DNA of 64,000 nucleotides from CAVSWT01 sp963731745 (GCA_963731745.1 CAVSWT010000002.1:136737-200736), one strand, 5' to 3'; counted from the stretch's first letter, positions 37,501 through 47,263 are shown. Translations and numbers: made by a program. The notes: generated from the letters alone by a model not told the origin.

Positions 37501-38676
37501 ATGAACAAAATAACTCTTAAGAAAAACGAAGAGCGAAGAATAAAATCCGGGCATCTTTGGGTATTTAGCAATGAAATTGAAAAATCTGAAGCTGGATTAG
37601 AAAACGGTGATTTAGTTGAAGTTTTCGATTCAAAAAATAATTTCCTGGGTACAGGATTTTACAATAAAAATTCACTGATTTCAATTAGATTGTTGACCAA
37701 TTCAAAAATTGATAATCTAAAATCTCTCCTTGAAACTAAATTAAGAAACGCGTTTGATTTACGTAAAACGTTTTATCCAAATAGAAATTCTTTTCGTTTA
37801 GTTTTTAGTGAAAGCGACTTTTTACCGGGACTTATAATTGATAAATACAATGATACTTTTGTTCTTCAAGTTTATTCTTCTGGAATGGAAAGAAATGCTG
37901 ATATACTTTGTGAAATACTTCAAAAGAATTATAACGCAAAAAATATTTTCACAAAAAATGAAAGTTATTTTAGAAAGTTAGAAGAATTACCTGAAGAAGA
38001 TCGTATTTATTTAGGTGAAAAAACTTCAGAAGAAATTGATGATGGTTCGATAAAATATTTAGTCGATTTTACAAGCGGACAGAAAACCGGATTCTACTTT
38101 GATCAAAATGATAATAGATTTTTTATAGAAAATTTTGTCGAAAATAAAAGTGTTCTTGATGCTTTTTGCAATTCCGGTGGATTTGGTTTACATGCGGCAA
38201 AAGCTGGTGCTTCGTCTGTAACTTTTGTTGATTCTTCATCAAATGAAATCGAAAAAGTTAAAATAAATTTAGAGCTGAATGAATTGGATTGTAATTATGA
38301 ATTAATTAATTCAGATGTTTTCGACTTTATGGAAAGACAGATTCAAGATAATATTAAATTTGATGTGGTAATAATTGATCCGCCGGCATTTGCAAAAAAT
38401 AAAAAAAGTTTACCGGTAGCAAAAAAAGGGTATGAGAAATTAAACAAACTTGCCATGCAGATTATTGGCGGAGATGGTTATTTAATCTCTTCATCATGTT
38501 CATATCATTTGCACGCACAAGATTTTATTGAAATAATAAATTCTGCTGCACAAAAAGCTTCGAAACAAATTCAGCTAATTTATTTTAATGAAGCATCTTT
38601 AGACCATCCAAAACTACCCGCTATGCCCGAAACATCTTACCTGAAATTTGCAGTTTTCCGTGTTTTTCCAACTTAA
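37501..38676 (+). CDS. RlmI-like 23S rRNA (cytosine-C5) methyltransferase
   Basis: A 391-residue SAM-dependent methyltransferase. The N-terminal PUA domain opens with KITLKKNEERRIKSGHLWVFSNEI. The middle TSGQKTGFYFDQNDNR and the SAM motif VLDAFCNSGGFGLHAAKAGA are characteristic of RlmI/RlmK-type proteins. The catalytic part follows: VVIIDPPAFAKNKKSLPVA and LISSSCSYHLHAQDF with the catalytic Cys. RlmI methylates C1962 of 23S rRNA in E. coli; position specificity here is inferred from the family. Confidence 0.9.
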   Translation: MNKITLKKNEERRIKSGHLWVFSNEIEKSEAGLENGDLVEVFDSKNNFLGTGFYNKNSLISIRLLTNSKIDNLKSLLETKLRNAFDLRKTFYPNRNSFRLVFSESDFLPGLIIDKYNDTFVLQVYSSGMERNADILCEILQKNYNAKNIFTKNESYFRKLEELPEEDRIYLGEKTSEEIDDGSIKYLVDFTSGQKTGFYFDQNDNRFFIENFVENKSVLDAFCNSGGFGLHAAKAGASSVTFVDSSSNEIEKVKINLELNELDCNYELINSDVFDFMERQIQDNIKFDVVIIDPPAFAKNKKSLPVAKKGYEKLNKLAMQIIGGDGYLISSSCSYHLHAQDFIEIINSAAQKASKQIQLIYFNEASLDHPKLPAMPETSYLKFAVFRVFPT

Positions 38677-38692
38677 CTTTACTTAAAAAAAA

Positions 38693-38723
38693 TTGATATA
38701 AAGATGCAACATTTTTATGTTTG
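38693..38723 (+). promoter_or_regulatory. Promoter-like site for the bat operon (TTG-N20-TATGTTTG)
   Basis: TTG at 38693-38695, 20 bases, then TATGTTTG at 38716-38723, a perfect TAnnTTTG. The leader to the MoxR start would be about 50 bases. Confidence 0.6.
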
Positions 38724-38780
38724 CAGACGTCTAAAATCATTCGTATAAATATTTCTTCATAAATCTATAAGAGGATTCCA

Positions 38781-39764
38781 TTGGATATAAGCGAATTAAA
38801 CGAACGGATAAAAACTGAAAGTGCTTTTATTGATTTGCTCATGAGCGAAATCAGCAAAGTTATTATTGGGCAAAAGCAAATGGTTGAAAGGCTTCTTGTT
38901 GGCCTGCTTGGCAACGGTCACATTCTTTTAGAAGGTGTGCCTGGATTGGCGAAAACACTGGCCATTAAAACGCTTGCTTCCACAATGAAAGCTAAATTTC
39001 AGCGCATTCAATTTACTCCTGATTTACTTCCTGCTGACTTAATTGGAACAATGATATATAACCAAAAAGATGGCAACTTTCTTATTAAAAAAGGGCCGAT
39101 CTTTGCAAATTTTATTTTAGCAGACGAAATTAACCGTGCTCCTGCTAAAGTTCAAAGCGCTTTACTTGAAGCTATGCAGGAACGTCAAATTACAATTGGA
39201 GAAAATACATTTAAGCTTGAAGAACCTTTTTTAGTTCTTGCTACTCAAAATCCTATCGAGCAGGAAGGAACTTATCCATTGCCTGAAGCGCAAGTCGATA
39301 GATTTATGCTTAAGGTTAAAATCACGTATCCAACTCGTGAAGAAGAATTGAAAATAATGAGACAAAATGTAAACGAAGATGATACGAAATTGAATCCTGT
39401 TATTTCTCCTGCGGATATTTTAAGAGCAAGGCAAGTTGTTCATGATGTTTATTTAGATGAAAAAATAGAAAAATATATTCTTGATATTGTTTTCGCAACT
39501 CGTTCACCTAAACAATTTGGGCTTGATAGATTAACTGATTTGATAAGTTACGGCGGTTCGCCTAGAGCTACTATCAATCTAGCACTCGGTGCAAAGTCTA
39601 TGGCTTTCATAAAAAGAAGAGGTTATGTAATTCCTGAAGATGTTAGAGCAATTTGTCAGGATGTATTGCGTCATCGTATAGCCGTTACTTATGAAGCTGA
39701 AGCTGAAGAAATAACAACAGAAACGGTGATCTCAGAAATTTTGAATAAAGTGGAAGTTCCGTAG
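38781..39764 (+). CDS. MoxR-family AAA+ ATPase
   Basis: A 327-residue ATPase starting at TTG. Walker A is EGVPGLAKTLAIK (about 52-64), Walker B is ILADEINRAPAKVQSALLEA, followed by sensor 1 ATQNPIEQEGTYPLPEAQVD and the arginine-rich RSPKQFGLDRL region. MoxR proteins act as chaperones for partners with von Willebrand A domains, which follow directly downstream. It is the first gene of the bat operon. The 91-base gap to the next gene is AT-rich and simple in sequence, without a clear signal. Confidence 0.93.
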   Translation: MDISELNERIKTESAFIDLLMSEISKVIIGQKQMVERLLVGLLGNGHILLEGVPGLAKTLAIKTLASTMKAKFQRIQFTPDLLPADLIGTMIYNQKDGNFLIKKGPIFANFILADEINRAPAKVQSALLEAMQERQITIGENTFKLEEPFLVLATQNPIEQEGTYPLPEAQVDRFMLKVKITYPTREEELKIMRQNVNEDDTKLNPVISPADILRARQVVHDVYLDEKIEKYILDIVFATRSPKQFGLDRLTDLISYGGSPRATINLALGAKSMAFIKRRGYVIPEDVRAICQDVLRHRIAVTYEAEAEEITTETVISEILNKVEVP

Positions 39765-39855
39765 AAAGTCAAAATTCAAAAATCAAATTTCAAAAATAAA
39801 ATCAATTAAAATTTTTAATTGTTAATTATTCATTTTTAATTTTTAATTAGAAAAC

Positions 39856-40731
39856 GTGCTTACAAAAGAAATAATAAAACAAGTTCGTCAAATTGAATTA
39901 AGAACCAAAGGACTCGTTAACCAAGTTTTTTCCGGAGAATATCATTCCGTTTTTAAAGGAAGAGGAATGGAATTTTCCGAAGTTCGTGAATATCAATTCG
40001 GCGATGATATAAGAAATATCGATTGGAATGTTACCGCAAGATTTGGCCATCCATTTATAAAAATATTTGAAGAGGAACGTGAACTTACTGTTATGCTGAT
40101 GGCTGATTTAAGCGGTTCTCTAATTTTTGGTACGGTGGATAAAACAAAACAAAGGGTTGCTGCTGAACTTAGTTCGATACTTGCTTTTTCTGCATTGAAG
40201 AATAATGACAAAGTCGGATTAATTTTATTTACAGATAAGATTGAAAAATTTGTTCCGCCAAGAAAAGGAAGGAAGCACGTTTTAAGAATTATCAGAGAAG
40301 TGCTTTCATTTCAGCCTGTCGGTAAATCGACGGATATAAAAGCTGCTCTGGAGTATCTGAACAGTACAATTAAAAAGAGAAGCATTCTTTTTCTACTTTC
40401 AGATTTTATGGATTCAGGATATGAAAAAATATTGCGAATAGTTGCCAAGAAACATGATCTTATAGGCGTTGTTCTTGAAGATCCAAGAGAAAACGAATTG
40501 CCGAAAATGGGCCTTGTTAAATTGACAGATGCTGAAACCGGAGATGAACGATGGATAGACACCAGCAATAAAAAAATTAGAACGATGCTTAAATCTCAGC
40601 GTGAAGAGTTAATTAAAAAGAGAAAATCATTATTTCTTTCAAGCCGGTTAGACAGTATTGAAATTCAAACAGGGCAAAATTATATAACTCCACTTGTGCA
40701 ATTTTTTAAGCGGCGTGAAAAAAGATGGTGA
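39856..40731 (+). CDS. DUF58 / VWA-like protein of the bat operon
   Basis: A 291-residue protein starting at GTG, with the DUF58 pattern GRGMEFSEVREYQFGDDIRNIDW followed by NVTARFGHPFIKIFEEERE, then the VWA-like strand MLMADLSGSLIFG with a MIDAS-like DxSxS. The later SILFLLSDFMDSGY is the second metal-contact segment. Such proteins pair with MoxR. It overlaps the next gene by 7 bases. Confidence 0.9.
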   Translation: MLTKEIIKQVRQIELRTKGLVNQVFSGEYHSVFKGRGMEFSEVREYQFGDDIRNIDWNVTARFGHPFIKIFEEERELTVMLMADLSGSLIFGTVDKTKQRVAAELSSILAFSALKNNDKVGLILFTDKIEKFVPPRKGRKHVLRIIREVLSFQPVGKSTDIKAALEYLNSTIKKRSILFLLSDFMDSGYEKILRIVAKKHDLIGVVLEDPRENELPKMGLVKLTDAETGDERWIDTSNKKIRTMLKSQREELIKKRKSLFLSSRLDSIEIQTGQNYITPLVQFFKRREKRW

Positions 40732-41729
40732 GAATAAAAATACTAATAATACTCTTTGTATCTCTTATTACTTTCAGCAGTTTTGCTCAAAATATTTCTG
40801 CGCTGGCAACTACCGACACAACAGACTATTACGTCGGAGATGTTGTAACTTATAAATTACAAATTGAGTACAACAAGAATATTAAAATAGAAAGCCCGAA
40901 TCTTTTAAAAAAAATTTCCAATATCGACGTTTTGGGTAATAAAGGCCCGATTACGAAAGTTACTGATGATAAAAAAATAACAACCTATTTAATTACACTT
41001 TCAAGGTATGATTCTGCAGAAGTCACTATTCCACCAATCACAATTAATTACAGAGTCGGCAAAGATACTCTAGTAAAGCATGCTCCTAATCTTTCTGAAG
41101 ATAGTAACATCGTTCCGGATTCAACATTAAAGAGTATAACTTCAAATTCGGTTTCATTTGTTATTCATTTAATGAAAGTGAATACTAAGGAAGATATTAA
41201 AGACGTAAAAGCTCCGGTTACAATTCCACTTAACTGGAAAATAATTGCGTTATTTATTTTAATTGGTATAATCATTATTGGGTTAATAATTTATTTTTAC
41301 AGAAGATATAAGAAGAGAAAAGCCGGGTCCGTTGTTGAAAGAAAAACAATTGTTCAGCCGCCGCATATTATTGCGATTGCCTCGTTAAATAAATTGGAAG
41401 AAAAACAGCTTTGGCAAAAGGGAATGATAAAAGAATATCATTCAGAAATTACTGAAATTATCAGAAAATATTTTGAAGAAAGATTTAATCTGCCGGCACT
41501 TGAACTAACCACTACGGAAGCAATTGATGCTTTAAGTAAACGGAAAGAAACTGAGAAGATTTTAGATATTACAAATAGTTTCTTAAACAATGCAGATCTT
41601 GTAAAGTTTGCAAAATTCAAACCACTTGTTGAAGTGAATGAAGAAATGATGTCGCAGGCAAGAGAGATTGTAAATAAAACAGCTAAAGCGGCAGCACCCG
41701 AAATTAAAAAGGAGGAAGTAAATGTTTAA
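40725..41729 (+). CDS. BatD-like membrane-anchored protein (extra Bat component)
   Basis: A 334-residue protein with a signal peptide (ends near FSSFAQ), an Ig-like N-terminal domain (TDYYVGDVVTYKLQIEY, as in BatD), one membrane helix at about 168-188 (IIALFILIGIIIIGLIIYFY) and a cytoplasmic helical tail rich in Lys/Glu. The tail segment SEITEIIRKYFEERFNLPALE resembles the BatD C-terminal region. It sits between the DUF58 gene and batA with overlaps on both sides. It looks like a shortened second BatD. Confidence 0.75.
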   Translation: MVRIKILIILFVSLITFSSFAQNISALATTDTTDYYVGDVVTYKLQIEYNKNIKIESPNLLKKISNIDVLGNKGPITKVTDDKKITTYLITLSRYDSAEVTIPPITINYRVGKDTLVKHAPNLSEDSNIVPDSTLKSITSNSVSFVIHLMKVNTKEDIKDVKAPVTIPLNWKIIALFILIGIIIIGLIIYFYRRYKKRKAGSVVERKTIVQPPHIIAIASLNKLEEKQLWQKGMIKEYHSEITEIIRKYFEERFNLPALELTTTEAIDALSKRKETEKILDITNSFLNNADLVKFAKFKPLVEVNEEMMSQAREIVNKTAKAAAPEIKKEEVNV

Positions 41730-42717
41730 AGGAGTAACATTTGCTTATCCATGGGTTTTGTACCTGCTTATCTTGATTCCATTAATGTTGGCTTATTATT
41801 GGTTTCGAGGTAGGAAAAAGCAGCCTTCGATTACATATTCGTCATTGAATTTATTTAAATCAATTCCGGTTACCTGGAAAGAAAGATCGAGACATATACC
41901 AGCTATTCTGCGGGCATTCGGATTGGCACTTTTAATTATTGCACTTGCGCGTCCACAAACTTTTTCTTCGGGTGAAGACACTTATACTGAAGGAATAGAT
42001 ATTGCAATGGTACTTGATATTTCAGGCAGCATGCTGGCAGAAGATTTAAAACCCAATAGAATTGAAGCTGCAAAAAATGTTATCGATCAATTCATCAGAG
42101 GCAGGACTTCAGATAGAATTGGATTGGTTGTATTTGCCAGAGATGCTTTTACACAATGCCCGCTTACGATTGATTATTCTGTGTTAAGAAATTTATTAGG
42201 CCAAATTAAAAGCGGAATGATAGATGACGGAACTGCCATTGGTAATGCAATTGCAAATGGCGTAAATAGGTTGAAAGATAGTAATGCTAAAAGTAAAATA
42301 ATAATTCTTCTCACCGACGGTGTAAACAACAGCGGTGAAGTTGATCCTATTTCTGCTGCTCAAATCGCCAAAACATTTGGAATAAGAATCTACACAATTG
42401 GTGTAGGTACAAAAGGAGAAGCGCCCTATCCGGTTCAAACTCCTTTTGGTACTAGGTATCAAATGGTTCCGGTTGAAATTGATGAAAATGTGCTGAATCA
42501 AATTTCGAATATTACCGATGGAAAATATTTTAGAGCAACAAATAATAAAAAGTTAAGAGACATTTATAACGAAATCGATAAGCTTGAAAAAACTAAAATT
42601 GAAGTCACTCAATACAGTAATAAACATGAATTATTTTATTCGTGGCTTGGCAGTGGAATTATTTTAATATTTCTAGAACTTGGCTTATCAAAAACTATAT
42701 TAAGAAAGATTCCTTAA
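41722..42717 (+). CDS. batA: BatA, VWA-domain inner-membrane protein
   Basis: A 331-residue protein with two N-terminal membrane helices (FAYPWVLYLLILIPLML and a second near 60-75), the VWA domain with MIDAS VLDISGSMLAEDLKPNR (about 95), IVFARDAFTQCPLT and IILLTDGVNNSGEVDP, and one C-terminal helix. Bat proteins are linked to stress and oxygen tolerance in Bacteroidota and Spirochaetes. It overlaps its upstream neighbour by 8 bases and precedes batB by 4. Confidence 0.92.
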   Translation: MFKGVTFAYPWVLYLLILIPLMLAYYWFRGRKKQPSITYSSLNLFKSIPVTWKERSRHIPAILRAFGLALLIIALARPQTFSSGEDTYTEGIDIAMVLDISGSMLAEDLKPNRIEAAKNVIDQFIRGRTSDRIGLVVFARDAFTQCPLTIDYSVLRNLLGQIKSGMIDDGTAIGNAIANGVNRLKDSNAKSKIIILLTDGVNNSGEVDPISAAQIAKTFGIRIYTIGVGTKGEAPYPVQTPFGTRYQMVPVEIDENVLNQISNITDGKYFRATNNKKLRDIYNEIDKLEKTKIEVTQYSNKHELFYSWLGSGIILIFLELGLSKTILRKIP

Positions 42718-42721
42718 GTTT

Positions 42722-43762
42722 ATGTTTAGATTCGAACATTCAGAATACTTGTACGGTTTATATCTGCTGCCGGTTTTTGCATTACTCTTTTTTTATTTAT
42801 GGTATAGAAGACGAAAATTGCTTGAAAACTTTGCGGATAAAAAGTTGCATCATATTTTATTTTCCTCATTCAGCAGTGCCAAAAGTGTAATTAAAATGAT
42901 GATCTTTCTAGTTGCTTTTGAATTATTGATTTTAGCCGCTGCAAATCCGCAAATAGGTACCAAGATGGAAGAAGTAAAGCAAACAGGAATTGATGTAATG
43001 ATTTGTTTGGATGTTTCTTTAAGCATGCAGGCAGAAGATATTAAGCCAAACAGATTGGATAAGGCTAAATATCAAATATCTACACTGATAAAAAAATTAC
43101 ATGGGGATAGAATTGGTTTAATAATTTTTGCGGGAGATGCTTATGTACAGTTTCCGCTGACTACAGATTATTCAGCAGCAAATCTATTCCTAAATGCCGT
43201 TGATGAAAATTCTGTTCCGCAGCAGGGGACTGCAATTGCATCTGCCATAGAACTTTCTGTAAAATCTTTTGACTATAAGGTCAGCACTCAAAAAGCTATT
43301 GTTATTATTACTGATGGCGAGGATCATGAAGGAGATATTACTAAAGCAGTGGATGATGCGGTTGATAAAAAAATAAAAATTTATACAATTGGTCTTGGTT
43401 CGCCAGACGGCGTTCCAATCCCGGTTTATAATTCAAGAGGTGTTCAAGCCGGGTTTAAACAAGACAGGCAGGGGAATATTGTTCTAACCAAATTGGATGA
43501 AAATATTTTAAAGCAAATCGCATCTGAAGGCGACGGACAATATTACAGAGGTTCAAATTATGAAGATCAGCTTGATTTGATTTATAAAGATCTTTCATCA
43601 TTAGAGAAAACTGAATTCGGGGTTAAAAAGGTTACTGACTACGAAGACCGTTTTTATTATTTTTTAGCGCCGGCGATATTTCTGCTATTACTTGAATTTT
43701 TTATCTCGGAACGAAAATCGCCTTTGTATGGTAAGCTTAATAAAAAATTAGGAATTGAATAA
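42722..43762 (+). CDS. batB: BatB, VWA-domain inner-membrane protein
   Basis: A 346-residue paralogue of the preceding gene: two membrane helices at about 8-27 and 55-75, MIDAS CLDVSLSMQAEDIKPNRLDK (about 98), IIFAGDAYVQFPLTTDYSAA and IVIITDGEDHEGDITKA, plus a C-terminal helix FYYFLAPAIFLLLLEFF. It is adjacent to batA on one side and batC on the other (17 bases), the standard order. Confidence 0.92.
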   Translation: MFRFEHSEYLYGLYLLPVFALLFFYLWYRRRKLLENFADKKLHHILFSSFSSAKSVIKMMIFLVAFELLILAAANPQIGTKMEEVKQTGIDVMICLDVSLSMQAEDIKPNRLDKAKYQISTLIKKLHGDRIGLIIFAGDAYVQFPLTTDYSAANLFLNAVDENSVPQQGTAIASAIELSVKSFDYKVSTQKAIVIITDGEDHEGDITKAVDDAVDKKIKIYTIGLGSPDGVPIPVYNSRGVQAGFKQDRQGNIVLTKLDENILKQIASEGDGQYYRGSNYEDQLDLIYKDLSSLEKTEFGVKKVTDYEDRFYYFLAPAIFLLLLEFFISERKSPLYGKLNKKLGIE

Positions 43763-43779
43763 AAATTTAAATATTAGTT

Positions 43780-44547
43780 ATGTATAAAATATTTTTTATC
43801 TCATTTATTTTTTTAATCGCAAGTCAAGTGAATGCACAAAGTGCAAGAAGCTTGAATAATGATGGAGTGGATCTTTATAAGGATGGAAAATTTGCCGACG
43901 CTGAAGTGAATTTCAAAAAAAGCCTTGAAAAAACTGAAGATAATTTTAAAGGTAATTTTAATCTTGGTGATGCATATTACAAACAAAATAGATACGATGA
44001 AGCTCTAAAGTCATATCAGAAAGCTTTAAGTGAAAGTAAAGACAAACTGGATAAAGCGAAAGTTTATCATAACATCGGTAACTCATTATTGAAATCTAAA
44101 AAATATAAAGAAAGTGTAGAGGCATATAAAAATTCATTAAAGTTGAATCCGAATGATGATGATACGAAGTACAATCTTTCATATGCTCTCTCGATGTTAA
44201 ATCAGGATAAAAATAAAAATCAGCAAAACAAGGATAACAAAGATAAAAATAAGGATAAGAATCAGAACAAAGACCAAAAGAAGAATGATCAGAATAACAA
44301 AGATCAGCAGAATAAAAATAAGGAACAGGATAAGCAGCAGCAAAATAAACAAGATCAGCAGGATAAGAATAGTCCCGATAAAAACCAGGAAACAAAGCAA
44401 GATAATTTGAAACAGCCGGATAAAAATAAAATTACAAAAGCTGAGGCAGAAAGAATTCTTGACGCATTGAAAAATAACGAAAAAGAATTACAGAAAAAGG
44501 TTAGGAAGAAAGTTGGTACACCTATTAAGACTGACAAGGATTGGTAA
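43780..44547 (+). CDS. batC: BatC, TPR protein with Lys/Asn/Gln-rich tail
   Basis: A 255-residue exported protein: signal peptide to about residue 20, three TPR units (GVDLYKDGKFADAEVNFKKS, YYKQNRYDEALKSYQKAL, LKSKKYKESVEAYKNSLKL), then a run of about 75 residues of almost only K, N, D and Q (about 145-220), and a short end KKVRKKVGTPIKTDKDW. BatC of other species has the same TPR core and a charged tail. The low-complexity run makes long spurious frames on the other strand. Confidence 0.88.
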   Translation: MYKIFFISFIFLIASQVNAQSARSLNNDGVDLYKDGKFADAEVNFKKSLEKTEDNFKGNFNLGDAYYKQNRYDEALKSYQKALSESKDKLDKAKVYHNIGNSLLKSKKYKESVEAYKNSLKLNPNDDDTKYNLSYALSMLNQDKNKNQQNKDNKDKNKDKNQNKDQKKNDQNNKDQQNKNKEQDKQQQNKQDQQDKNSPDKNQETKQDNLKQPDKNKITKAEAERILDALKNNEKELQKKVRKKVGTPIKTDKDW

Positions 44548-44548
44548 G

Positions 44549-46387
44549 ATGAGAAGCCTTTTTGTATTTGTATTATTTTTCTTTGCTTGCAGAGTTTTCC
44601 CACAGTCTTTAACTGCAACAGTCAGCAATAATCCTGTTGGATTACAGGATAGGTTCCAAGTCACTTTTACATTTTCCGGTACAGATATAAATAATATTAA
44701 AAATTTTTCGGCACCATCATTCAATAATTTCCTAACTCTTTCAGGGCCCAATCAATCTACAAGTATCCAGTTCATTAATGGATCACAATCTGCTTCGATT
44801 TCATTTTCATATTATCTGCAGCCTAAAAGTATTGGTAAGTTTACAATAGGTTCCGCTTCAATTGATTACAAAGCGACACAGTACAAGTCCGATCCAATAA
44901 CGGTTGAAGTTGTTAAAGGTTCGTCAAGCCCGCAGCAGCAAACTCAAAACCAGCAGCAACAGCAGGATAATTTAGCCACCAACAAAGAGATTGGCGATAA
45001 TTTATTTATTAAAGCTGTAGCCGATAAGCAAAAAATTTACCTTGGTGAACAAGTTATTGTGACGTATAAACTTTATACCAGAGTTAATATTGCTGCCCAA
45101 ATGAGTATTTCAAAGCTGCCTCAGTATCAAGGTTTTTGGGCAGAGGAACTTGAAACTTCTCCAACCATTATGTTTACAACTGAAGTTGTTGATGGAAAGC
45201 AATTTCGGGTGGGGGTTCTAAAGAAAGCCGCATTATTTCCTTCGCAAACCGGTGAATTAAAAGTTTCCCCATTTGAACTAAATGTTCCGGTTCAAATTAG
45301 GAAGAAACGTAAGAGCAACGGAAATTTCTTTGATGATTTTTTTAATGATCCTTTTTTTGATACCGGGCAAACGGTTGATTACACTGCAAAGTCAAATACA
45401 ATAAAATTAAAAGTACTTCCATTGCCCAGCTCAAACGTACCGCAGTCTTTTAACGGAGCTGTTGGAAATTTTCAAATGAATTCTCATCTGGATAAATCTG
45501 AAACAAAAACAAATGAACCGGTTTCAATAAAATTGGATATTTCCGGAACAGGGAATATAAAATTATTAAATGTACCTGAAATAAACCTACCGACCGGGAT
45601 GGAAAAATATGATCCTCAAGTTAAAGAAGATATTACGAGAAAAAATACTGTGTCAGGGAAAAAAGAAATAGAATATTTAATTGTCCCTAGAATTGCCGGC
45701 ACTAAAACAATTCCGCCAATCGAATTCTCTTATTTTGATCCGCAAAAAAAATCGTATGAAACTCTTTCAACGCCAGAATATAAAATTAAAATTGATCAGG
45801 GAAAAACAATTGCAAATTATTCTACCAGCGGCAAAGAGGATATAAAAGTATTAGATAATGATATAAGATTTATTAAAACCTCAGATGATGAACTTAATAA
45901 AAAAAGCGGGATTCTATTGTATAGTTTTGGATTTTGGTCAGCAGCAGCTTTCCCTTTAGTTCTGCTCATTGGTATAGTAACATGGAAAAAGAAAACTGAT
46001 AAACTTGCTGGAAATCTTCAATTATTGAAATTTCAAAAAGCACAAAAAGTTGCTCGTAACCGTTTGAAACTTGCGCAAAAACTTAAAGAAGAAAATAAAC
46101 AAACAGAATTTTATTCTGAAATCTCACAAGCACTTTTTGGCTACCTTGAAGATAAGTTTAAAATTGCAAAGTCAGATTTTACGTTGGATAAAGCAGTCGC
46201 TGAGCTTAAAAATAATAACATCAGGGATGAGTTAATAAATGATTTTAAAGTCTGTGCGGAGAAATGTGAATATATCCGTTTCGCTCCTTCAAAAGATGGA
46301 GTCAGTGCTATGAACGATATGTATGATGAATCAACTAGAATTATTATTGAACTAGAAAAATCTTTTTCAGATAAAAAACATGCTTAA
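44549..46387 (+). CDS. batD: BatD, Ig-like oxygen-tolerance protein
   Basis: A 612-residue protein. The ATG at 44549, one base after the batC stop, is chosen because it opens a signal peptide (MRSLFVFVLFFFACRVFPQS); an earlier frame start at 44513 would only extend into batC. BatD features are the repeated Ig-like domains starting LTATVSNNPVGLQDRFQVTF, FIKAVADKQKIYLGEQVIVTYK, a Gln-rich linker, one membrane helix at about 480 and a cytoplasmic tail. The last four codons overlap batE. Confidence 0.9.
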   Translation: MRSLFVFVLFFFACRVFPQSLTATVSNNPVGLQDRFQVTFTFSGTDINNIKNFSAPSFNNFLTLSGPNQSTSIQFINGSQSASISFSYYLQPKSIGKFTIGSASIDYKATQYKSDPITVEVVKGSSSPQQQTQNQQQQQDNLATNKEIGDNLFIKAVADKQKIYLGEQVIVTYKLYTRVNIAAQMSISKLPQYQGFWAEELETSPTIMFTTEVVDGKQFRVGVLKKAALFPSQTGELKVSPFELNVPVQIRKKRKSNGNFFDDFFNDPFFDTGQTVDYTAKSNTIKLKVLPLPSSNVPQSFNGAVGNFQMNSHLDKSETKTNEPVSIKLDISGTGNIKLLNVPEINLPTGMEKYDPQVKEDITRKNTVSGKKEIEYLIVPRIAGTKTIPPIEFSYFDPQKKSYETLSTPEYKIKIDQGKTIANYSTSGKEDIKVLDNDIRFIKTSDDELNKKSGILLYSFGFWSAAAFPLVLLIGIVTWKKKTDKLAGNLQLLKFQKAQKVARNRLKLAQKLKEENKQTEFYSEISQALFGYLEDKFKIAKSDFTLDKAVAELKNNNIRDELINDFKVCAEKCEYIRFAPSKDGVSAMNDMYDESTRIIIELEKSFSDKKHA

Positions 46388-47147
46388 TAAAATTAGTATT
46401 CTATTTTTATTCTTAACTATTTTTTCATATGCCTTTGCTCTGCAATCAGATAGTTCAAAAATAATATTTGACAGAGCAAATAATCTATATAGAAATAATA
46501 AATTTGAAGATGCGGCTAAAGACTATAAAAAACTGATAGAAGAAGGCTATGAATCAGCTGAGCTGTACTACAATTTAGGAAATGCATATTATAGGCAAGG
46601 TAATATTGGGTATGCAATTTTAAATTACGAAAAAGCATTGAAGTTGGAACCTAATGACGAGGATATAATTCACAACATTGCCTTGGCTGATTCTAAAACT
46701 GTGGATAAGATTGAGCCGCTGCCGAAATTTTTTATTTTTCAGTGGTGGGAAAGTTTGCTTGCAGCTTTGACGATACGCGGGTGGACGATTATTGCTTATG
46801 TATTCTATTTGTTAATACTATTTGCAATCGGCACTTACTTTTTTTCTAAACAAAATAAAATTCAGAAGTACAGTTTCTTTGGTGGACTATTATTTCTCGG
46901 ATTATTTATTTTATCATCCATTCTTTTAGCTATTCGTCTTAATCGTGAAGAAAATATCAAGCATGCAATCATCATGGATACAGTTGTAAATATTAAAACG
47001 GCGCCTGACTCAGGCAGTAATGATGCATTCGTTGTTCACGAAGGTTTAAAAGTTAAACTGGAAGATAAAATTAATAATTGGATTAAAGTTCGTTTGCCAG
47101 ACGGCAAATTAGGCTGGACAACAAATGATAAATTGAAGGTTATTTAA
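46380..47147 (+). CDS. batE: BatE, TPR and SH3-like protein
   Basis: A 255-residue protein with a signal peptide (to about FAL), two TPR repeats (ANNLYRNNKFEDAAKDYKKL, YYRQGNIGYAILNYEKALKL), two membrane helices (about 130-155 and 165-185) and a C-terminal SH3b-like domain (VVNIKTAPDSGSNDAFVVHE ... WIKVRLPDGKLGWTTNDKL). It is the last gene of the bat operon; a terminator follows 30 bases downstream. Confidence 0.9.
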   Translation: MLNKISILFLFLTIFSYAFALQSDSSKIIFDRANNLYRNNKFEDAAKDYKKLIEEGYESAELYYNLGNAYYRQGNIGYAILNYEKALKLEPNDEDIIHNIALADSKTVDKIEPLPKFFIFQWWESLLAALTIRGWTIIAYVFYLLILFAIGTYFFSKQNKIQKYSFFGGLLFLGLFILSSILLAIRLNREENIKHAIIMDTVVNIKTAPDSGSNDAFVVHEGLKVKLEDKINNWIKVRLPDGKLGWTTNDKLKVI

Positions 47148-47177
47148 TTTCAAAATTAGTCACTGCTTTTTTCCATA

Positions 47178-47206
47178 CCCGGTGAACATTTTTGCCGGGA
47201 TTTTTT
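47178..47206 (+). terminator. Rho-independent terminator after the bat operon
   Basis: Stem CCCGG (47178-47182) with CCGGG (47195-47199) around a 12-base loop, then ATTTTTT. The stem is short but GC-only in an AT-rich background, directly after batE. Confidence 0.7.
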
Positions 47207-47228
47207 ATTTAATTGATGAGCCAATGAA

Positions 47229-47259
47229 TTGATTGGTGAGTGCATACATTGTATTTTTA
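47229..47259 (+). promoter_or_regulatory. Promoter-like site for the M48 protease gene (TTG-N20-TATTTTTA)
   Basis: TTG at 47229-47231, 20 bases, TATTTTTA at 47252-47259 (one letter off TAnnTTTG). It ends only five bases before the ATG, so a transcript from here would be almost leaderless; no ribosome-binding site is visible. Confidence 0.45.
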
Positions 47260-47263
47260 GTAT

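Noticed and set aside
39765..39855. AT-rich stretch with TTCAAAAATCAAA, similar to one near 62958
   Set aside because: Shared 13-base string is simple A/T sequence and expected in this composition; not enough for a repeat family.
44096..44400. Opposite-strand frames in batC
   Set aside because: Produced by the Lys/Asn/Gln repeat of batC; hydrophobic runs are artefacts of A-rich codons.
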